Origin: an uncultured Corynebacterium sp.
GTDB lineage: Bacteria; Actinomycetota; Actinomycetes; Mycobacteriales; Mycobacteriaceae
Assembly (NCBI GenBank): GCA_945631445.1
Contig: CALZCR010000158.1
Coordinates: 1 to 5,055, forward strand
Reading direction: 5' to 3'
Length of the DNA: 5,055 nucleotides
The position numbers and the translations under genes are program-made. Within the stretch, counting starts at the first letter, position 1. Every line of letters starts with the position of its first letter. The notes under the pieces were generated by a model. The model ran no database searches. It saw only the letters and a program-made list of their open reading frames with translations, and was not told the DNA's origin. Shown in pieces: positions 1 through 5,055 of this stretch.

Positions 1-657
1 GTCGGGGGTGCGCACGTCGGCGGCGAGCACGCGGCGGCCGTCGGCGTCGAGGCCGAACGCGAATTTGGGGTCGGCGAGGATGATGCCTTTTACTTCGGCC
101 AGGGCGGCGGCGCGGGAGTAGATCGACAGGGTCGCGTCCCGCAGTTCTTCGGCGCGCTCGGCGCCGAGCTTGTCGACGACCACGTCGAAGCTGACGTTTT
201 CATCGTGGTCGCCCTGCTCCGCCTTGGTGGCGGGGGTGAAGATGGGCGGGTCCAGGCGGGAGGCTTCGGTGAGGCCGTCGGGAAGCGGGATGCCGCAGAC
301 GGTGCCGTTGTCGCGGTATTCGACGAGGCCGGAGCCGGTGAGGTAGCCGCGGGCGACGGCTTCGAAGGGCAGCATGTTCAGCCGCTTGACCACCAGTGCC
401 CGGCCGAGGACCTCGGCGGGGATGCGTTCGTCGTCGAGGGGGCCGGCGAGGTGGTTGGGGAAGTCGAGGGCGTCGAAGAAGAAGACGCTCATGGCGGTGA
501 GCACGCGTCCCTTGTCGGGGATCGCGGGTTCGAGGACGTGGTCGTAGGCGGAGATGCGGTCGGTGGCCACCATCAGGAGGTGGTCGTCGTCGATCTCGTA
601 GAGTTCGCGGACCTTGCCCGCGGACAGGTGGGTGTAGTCAGACAGCTCAGGGCGCAT
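1..657 (-). CDS. purC: Phosphoribosylaminoimidazole-succinocarboxamide synthase (SAICAR synthase), 3' end outside window
   Basis: Cytosolic enzyme of de novo purine synthesis: CAIR + L-aspartate + ATP gives SAICAR + ADP + Pi. The visible 219 residues begin [20 protein letters not shown]. They show the glycine-rich N-terminal ATP site (SAGKVRELY, about 12-20), TDRISAYD (32-39), the first SAICAR synthase signature [15 protein letters not shown] (95-109), the substrate-binding stretch around EASRL and [12 protein letters not shown] (130-152), and the second signature region LADPKFAFG (194-202). The family is usually near 290-300 residues, so roughly 75-80 are missing beyond the left edge. I chose ATG at 657 because it matches the family N-terminus; an in-frame ATG at 666 would add only three residues. 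No good Shine-Dalgarno is present, but a TAAAAT hexamer ends 7 bases before this ATG, suggesting a leaderless message. Last gene of the visible cluster, 44 bp after purB. Oddity: residues 200 and 213 are Ala where Glu and Asp are expected (see findings). Identity is very secure. Confidence 0.96.
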   Translation of the reverse strand, partial: MRPELSDYTHLSAGKVRELYEIDDDHLLMVATDRISAYDHVLEPAIPDKGRVLTAMSVFFFDALDFPNHLAGPLDDERIPAEVLGRALVVKRLNMLPFEAVARGYLTGSGLVEYRDNGTVCGIPLPDGLTEASRLDPPIFTPATKAEQGDHDENVSFDVVVDKLGAERAEELRDATLSIYSRAAALAEVKGIILADPKFAFGLDADGRRVLAADVRTPD

Positions 658-664
658 GGCCAGC

Positions 665-692
665 ATTTTAGCTTGCCGATGCGCCCTGTCGG
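665..692 (-). promoter_or_regulatory. Candidate purC promoter (leaderless type)
   Basis: On the minus strand, TAAAAT (670-665) fits the actinobacterial -10 consensus TANNNT. CCGACA (692-687) matches four of six bases of TTGACA and lies 16 bp upstream. Seven bases separate the -10 from the purC ATG at 657, which places the expected transcription start at or next to the start codon. It lies wholly in the short purB-purC gap, so purC could be transcribed independently of the upstream genes. Inferred from sequence only. Confidence 0.5.
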
Positions 693-701
693 TGAGCGGG
701 C

Positions 702-2132
702 CTAGAGGATCTCGCCCGGGGTGTAGGCGGCGGCCGCCGGGTGATCGGCGACGAGTTCGTCGATGCGGGTGATGACCCGGCCGGTCTGGGATTCGGCGGC
801 GCCGATGAAGGCGTGGCGGTCTTCGAGCGCGGCCTCCAGCTGGGTCTGGTCCAGCGGGAAGCGCGCGTCGGCGGCGAGGCGTTCGACGAGGTCTTGTCCG
901 CCGCCGTGCTCGCGCATGTTCAGGGCGACGGCCACGGCGTGTTCCTTGATGATCTCGTGGGCTTCTTCCCGGCCCTGGCCGGCGCGGACGGCGGCCATGA
1001 GCAGGCGGGTCGTGGCCAAAAACGGCAGGTAGCGTTCGAGTTCGCGGTCGATCATGGCGGGGAAGGCGCCGAATTCGTCGAGGACGGTGAGGAAGGTCTC
1101 GAACATGCCGTCGAGGGTGAAGAAGGCGTCGGGCAGGGCGACGCGGCGGACGACGGAGCAGAAGACGTCGCCTTCGTTCCACTGCTGGCCGGCGAGGTCG
1201 GCGACCATGGTGAGGTGGCCGCGGAGGATGACCTGCATGCCGCCGACGCGTTCGCAGGAGCGGGCGTTCATCTTGTGCGGCATCGCCGACGAGCCGACCT
1301 GGCCTTCTTTGAAGCCTTCGGTGACGGTTTCGTTGCCGGCCATCAAGCGGATGGTGGTGGCCAGCGAGGAGGGGCCGGCGCCGAGCTGGACGAGCGCGGA
1401 GACGGCGTCGAAGTCCAGGGAGCGGGGGTAGATCTGGCCGACGGAGTCGAAGAGGCGGTTGAAGCCCAGGAAGTCGGCGATGGAGCGTTCGAGGGAGACG
1501 AGTTTGTTTTCGTCGCCGCCGAGCAGGTCGAGCATGTCCTGGGAGGTGCCCATGGGGCCCTTGACGCCGCGCAGCGGGTAGCGGCTGAGGAGGTTTTCGA
1601 CGCGTTCGAGGGCGACGAGCATTTCGTCGCCGGCGGAGGCGAAGCGCTTGCCCAGGGTGGTGGCTTGGGCGGCGACGTTGTGGGAGCGCCCGGCCATGAC
1701 CTGGGACTGGTAGCGGGCGGCGATCGTGCCGATGCGGGCGAGCACGGCGACGGCCTTGGCGTGCACCAGTTCCAGGGAGCGGTAGATCTGCAGCTGCTCG
1801 ACGTTTTCCGTCAGGTCGCGGCTGGTCATGCCCTTGTGGATGTGCTCGTGCCCGGCCAGGGCGTTGAACTCTTCGATGCGGGCCTTGACGTCGTGGCGCG
1901 TGATTTTTTCGCGCTCGGTGATGGAGTCGAGGTCGACGCTGTCGATGACGGCCTCGTAGGCCGCGACCGCGTCGTCGGGGATGTCGACGCCCAGTTGTCT
2001 CTGGGCTTTCATCACGGCGATCCAGAGTTCCCGCTCCATGATAATTTTGGATTCGGGGCTCCAGACGTCGGCCATTTCAAGGGACGCGTACCGGGACGCG
2101 AGGACGTTTACGATCTTCTTTTTCTCAGCCAC
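702..2132 (-). CDS. purB: Adenylosuccinate lyase
   Basis: Fumarase/aspartase superfamily lyase, a cytosolic homotetramer in this family. It acts twice in purine synthesis: SAICAR to AICAR + fumarate, and adenylosuccinate to AMP + fumarate. The predicted protein has 476 residues, a normal length. Visible motifs are [12 protein letters not shown] (78-89), the substrate-binding TSRD (103-106), [10 protein letters not shown] (147-156) carrying the proposed catalytic His151, and the superfamily signature [10 protein letters not shown] (280-289) in the mobile loop with the catalytic serine. I chose the GTG at 2132 ([17 protein letters not shown]). The frame stays open upstream to an ATG at 2309, but that 59-residue extension is non-homologous and would overlap the aminotransferase gene. 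No other ATG, GTG or TTG lies between the GTG and the aminotransferase stop. An AGGGG ends only 1 base before the GTG, too close to act as a Shine-Dalgarno, so leaderless initiation is likely. The gene is 37 bp after the aminotransferase gene and 44 bp before purC. Confidence 0.96.
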   Translation of the reverse strand: MAEKKKIVNVLASRYASLEMADVWSPESKIIMERELWIAVMKAQRQLGVDIPDDAVAAYEAVIDSVDLDSITEREKITRHDVKARIEEFNALAGHEHIHKGMTSRDLTENVEQLQIYRSLELVHAKAVAVLARIGTIAARYQSQVMAGRSHNVAAQATTLGKRFASAGDEMLVALERVENLLSRYPLRGVKGPMGTSQDMLDLLGGDENKLVSLERSIADFLGFNRLFDSVGQIYPRSLDFDAVSALVQLGAGPSSLATTIRLMAGNETVTEGFKEGQVGSSAMPHKMNARSCERVGGMQVILRGHLTMVADLAGQQWNEGDVFCSVVRRVALPDAFFTLDGMFETFLTVLDEFGAFPAMIDRELERYLPFLATTRLLMAAVRAGQGREEAHEIIKEHAVAVALNMREHGGGQDLVERLAADARFPLDQTQLEAALEDRHAFIGAAESQTGRVITRIDELVADHPAAAAYTPGEIL

Positions 2133-2139
2133 GCCCCTG

Positions 2140-2145
2140 ATTATG
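2140..2145 (-). promoter_or_regulatory. Candidate -10 element for purB (leaderless type)
   Basis: CATAAT on the minus strand (2145-2140) matches five of six bases of TATAAT and ends 7 bases before the purB GTG, so the start codon would be at or beside +1. It is in the 37-bp gap after the aminotransferase stop. I found no convincing -35; CTGCCC (2169-2164) at 18-bp spacing matches only three of six bases. The missing first T of TANNNT lowers confidence. Confidence 0.38.
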
Positions 2146-2169
2146 GCACGCGCCCAGATAAAGGGGCAG

Positions 2170-3357
2170 TCACTTGCCCAGGAGTCGACGGAGTCGGCGT
2201 CCGGCTTCGCGGGCTTCGTCGGCGGGTCCGCACAGCGACAGCCGCACCCAGCCGGCGCCGTCGACGGGGTCGAAGTCGACGCCCGGGGCGACGGCGACGC
2301 CGATCTCATCGACGAGTTCGAGCGCCCAGGCCTCGGAGTCGTCGGTCAGCGAGGAGACGTCGACCCACAGGTAGAGCCCGCCGTCGGGTTCGGCGTAGTT
2401 GTCCAGGCCTAGGGCGGCGAGTTCTTCGAGCAAGACAGTGCGGGTGGCGCGGTAGTTCTCGATGTGGCCGTCGAGTTCGGCGCGGGCGGCGTCGGTGAAG
2501 GCGGCGCGTCCGGCGACCTGGGAGATGGCGGGGGCGCATAGGGCGACGGAGGCCTGGAGGTTTTCGATGGTCTCGACCAGCTCGGCGGGGACGATGAGCC
2601 AGCCGACGCGCCAGCCGGTCATGGAGAAGTATTTGGATAAGGTGCCCACGACGATGGCCCGGTCGGAGAATTCCCGGGCGGTGGCGGTGGGCGGGCCGAA
2701 GCTCATCCCGTGGTAGTCCTCGTCGGAGATCAGCGTGGCGTCGTTGTCCTCGCACCAGGCGGCGATGCGCGCCAGCTCCTCCGGGTCGATGATGGTGCCG
2801 GTGGGGTTGCCGGGGCTGGTGACCAGCACGACCGTGGGCTTGTCCTCGGCGGGCAGTGCCTCGAGCATCGCGGCGGTGGGCTGGAAGTTCGTCTCCGCGC
2901 CGCAGACCAGGTCGACGACTTCGGCGCCGAGGGCCTTGAGGATGTTGCGGTAGGCGGGGTAGCCGGGCCGCGGCAGGGCGACTTTGTCGCCGACCTCGAG
3001 CAGGGCGGTGAAGGCGGCGACGAAGCCGCCGGAGGAGCCGGTGGTGACGATGACGTGGTCGGCGGACGTCGTCACGCCGTAGGTCTCGGCGTGCCAGGCG
3101 GCGATGGCTTCGCGCAGCGCCCGGTCGCCGACGACTTCGGTATAGCCCAGCGGGGAGGCGTACAGCGCGTCGGCGGCGGCGTCGAGGACGACTTTCGGCG
3201 CGCCGGTGGCGGGTTGCCCGGCGCACAGCATGATGGTCTCTTCCCCGGCTTGGGCGCGGCGGGCGACCAGGTCCAGCATCTTCATGACCCGGAACGGCTC
3301 CACCACCCCTCGGTCGGCGACGAGGCGGGCGGGGTGGGGGCGTTCCGGGGTGTTCAT
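2170..3357 (-). CDS. Class I/II PLP-dependent aminotransferase (possibly AvtA-like alanine/valine aminotransferase)
   Basis: Fold-type I aminotransferase, 395 residues, typical length. Seen in the sequence: AGQP (46-49) near the substrate pocket; GSSGG (107-111) for the PLP phosphate; PGYPAY (131-136); SPGNPTGT (181-188) with the cofactor-contacting Asn184; SDEDYHGM (211-218) with Asp212 facing the pyridine nitrogen and Tyr215; SKYFSMTGWRVGW (241-253) with Lys242 as the Schiff-base lysine and Arg250 as phosphate ligand; and VRLSL (371-375) with Arg372 for the substrate carboxylate. All expected catalytic residues are present. Substrate cannot be read from motifs. I recall that C. glutamicum has an aminotransferase between purD and purB, and that its AvtA (alanine/valine/2-aminobutyrate) probably is this gene; aspartate aminotransferase is the usual automatic label. 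It starts 11 bp after the purD stop, the tightest spacing here, so co-transcription with purD is very likely. The purD stop region (TAGGT) supplies a weak Shine-Dalgarno. The TGA stop is at 2172-2170. Confidence 0.92.
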   Translation of the reverse strand: MNTPERPHPARLVADRGVVEPFRVMKMLDLVARRAQAGEETIMLCAGQPATGAPKVVLDAAADALYASPLGYTEVVGDRALREAIAAWHAETYGVTTSADHVIVTTGSSGGFVAAFTALLEVGDKVALPRPGYPAYRNILKALGAEVVDLVCGAETNFQPTAAMLEALPAEDKPTVVLVTSPGNPTGTIIDPEELARIAAWCEDNDATLISDEDYHGMSFGPPTATAREFSDRAIVVGTLSKYFSMTGWRVGWLIVPAELVETIENLQASVALCAPAISQVAGRAAFTDAARAELDGHIENYRATRTVLLEELAALGLDNYAEPDGGLYLWVDVSSLTDDSEAWALELVDEIGVAVAPGVDFDPVDGAGWVRLSLCGPADEAREAGRRLRRLLGK

Positions 3358-3358
3358 G

Positions 3359-3368
3359 AGGTCACGAC

Positions 3369-3370
<2 letters not shown>
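3359..3370. repeat. Short perfect inverted repeat at the purD-aminotransferase junction
   Basis: AGGTC-AC-GACCT is a 5-bp perfect inverted repeat with a 2-base centre. It covers the last bases of purD and almost the whole 11-bp gap before the aminotransferase ATG. The stem and loop are too small for a terminator; it may be chance or a small translation-related structure. Confidence 0.3.
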
Positions 3371-4655
<1,285 letters not shown>

Positions 4656-4661
4656 GCCTTC

Positions 4662-4667
4662 ATCGTA
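4662..4667 (-). promoter_or_regulatory. Candidate -10 element for the purD-led cluster
   Basis: TACGAT on the minus strand (4667-4662) fits TANNNT and ends 6 bases before the purD ATG. That is the spacing expected if the A of ATG is the first transcribed base. No clear -35 hexamer is visible at 16-18 bp. As purD heads the cluster, this would be the main promoter of purD and the aminotransferase, and possibly purB and purC by read-through. Confidence 0.45.
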
Positions 4668-4721
4668 GCGCCCGGCGCTCCCGCCTCAGCGTGCAGCGCC
4701 CCAGCGACGGCGCCCGCGGGG

Positions 4722-4727
4722 TAGCAT
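4722..4727 (+). promoter_or_regulatory. Candidate -10 element for the HIT-family gene
   Basis: TAGCAT fits TANNNT and ends 7 bases before the ATG at 4735. Its last two bases are also the first two of an in-frame upstream ATG (4726-4728). No recognisable -35 is seen; the upstream DNA is almost pure G/C. It lies 54 bp from the oppositely oriented purD -10, so both would share the 79-bp divergent region. Confidence 0.42.
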
Positions 4728-4734
4728 GGCGGAC

Positions 4735-5055
4735 ATGAGTACCGTCTTCACGAAGATCATCGAGGGCGATCTGCCCGGCCGCTTTGTCTACCGCGACGAC
4801 AACGTCGTCGCCTTCCTCTCGATCGAGCCGGTCGAATACGGCCACGTTCTGGTCGTGCCGGTGCAGGAGGTGGACAAGTGGACTGACCTGGACCCGGTGA
4901 TCTGGACGCAGATGAACGAGGTCGCCCAGCAAATCGGGCGCGCGATCATCGACGTCTTCGGCTCCCAGCGCGCCGGTTACCTCATCGCCGGTTTCGAAGT
5001 GCCGCACCTGCACATCCACCTCTTCCCCGCCGACGACATGTCCGGCTACAACCTG
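4735..5055 (+). CDS. HIT-family nucleotide-binding protein, 3' end outside window
   Basis: Histidine-triad superfamily protein. Known members are nucleotide hydrolases or transferases acting on substrates such as AMP-phosphoramidates (Hint) or diadenosine polyphosphates; the exact substrate here cannot be told. The visible 107 residues begin MSTVFTKIIEGDLPGRFVYR, the typical HIT opening (FxKIIxGxLPxxxVY). They continue with VVAFLSIEPVEYGHVLVVP (24-42), the nucleotide-binding strand region, and the triad motif HLHIHLF (91-97). His91, His93 and His95 form the triad, and His93 is the expected nucleophile. Bacterial members are often about 110-145 residues, so only a short C-terminal tail should be missing beyond the right edge. 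ATG 4735 is preferred for homology. An in-frame ATG at 4726 (adding MAD) has GGGG 4 bases upstream as a possible ribosome site and cannot be excluded. Transcribed away from purD. Confidence 0.93.
   Translation, partial: MSTVFTKIIEGDLPGRFVYRDDNVVAFLSIEPVEYGHVLVVPVQEVDKWTDLDPVIWTQMNEVAQQIGRAIIDVFGSQRAGYLIAGFEVPHLHIHLFPADDMSGYNL

Noticed and set aside
679..701. Possible terminator between purB and purC
   Set aside because: Only a 4-bp GCCC/GGGC stem with an 11-base loop and no T-run; too weak to call.
205..705. Plus-strand open frame of 166 codons opposite purC
   Set aside because: Gly/Val/Glu-rich antisense frame covering conserved purC; no motif.
2133..2309. N-terminal extension of purB to an ATG at 2309
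   Set aside because: The added 59 residues are Ser/Pro/Ala/Cys-rich, lack PurB homology and overlap the aminotransferase coding region by about 140 bases.
741..2498. Long plus-strand open frame (585 codons) opposite purB and the 3' end of the aminotransferase gene
   Set aside because: Composition is Gly/Ala/Asp/Val-rich then Arg-rich, as expected of the antisense of GC-biased codons. It has no domain, and the minus strand holds clearly homologous enzymes.
2306..3226. Minus-strand open frame of 306 codons overlapping the aminotransferase in another frame
   Set aside because: Extremely Arg-rich out-of-frame reading of GC-rich codons; the true frame has all catalytic aminotransferase residues.
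4660..5019. Minus-strand open frame of 119 codons opposite the HIT gene
   Set aside because: Antisense of a gene with an intact histidine triad, and it would run through the divergent promoter region; no family resemblance.

Overview
The window is a GC-rich segment of an actinobacterial chromosome, most likely from the genus Corynebacterium. Three things point there: codon third positions are almost always G or C, the protein sequences closely resemble what I remember of the Corynebacterium enzymes, and the gene order purD - aminotransferase - purB - purC with a divergent HIT-family gene matches what I recall of C. glutamicum. The genus call rests on memory, not on a search.

Layout. Four genes lie head to tail on the minus strand and are transcribed from right to left: purD (3369-4655), a class I PLP-dependent aminotransferase (2170-3357), purB (702-2132) and purC (1-657, 3' end beyond the left edge). 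Gaps are 11, 37 and 44 bp. A HIT-family nucleotide-binding protein gene starts on the plus strand at 4735 and runs off the right edge. It is divided from purD by a 79-bp divergent promoter region (4656-4734). There are no RNA genes, mobile elements, CRISPR arrays or long noncoding stretches.

How the genes work together. PurD joins glycine to phosphoribosylamine (second step of de novo IMP synthesis). PurC attaches aspartate to CAIR. PurB removes fumarate from the PurC product, and later from adenylosuccinate to give AMP. The aminotransferase supplies or drains amino acids, plausibly alanine/valine/aspartate type, and sits inside the purine cluster. The HIT protein probably hydrolyses or binds nucleotide conjugates.

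Two points deserve attention. First, four of the five genes have a TANNNT-like (or CATAAT) -10 hexamer ending 6 or 7 bases before the predicted start codon, and little usable Shine-Dalgarno sequence, which suggests leaderless transcripts for purC, purB, purD and the HIT gene. Second, the visible part of PurC has alanine at two normally acidic positions (residues 200 and 213) in the C-terminal nucleotide/metal-binding motifs. This is unexpected for an active SAICAR synthase. Otherwise the region is a conserved housekeeping locus, and I see no new biological system in it.
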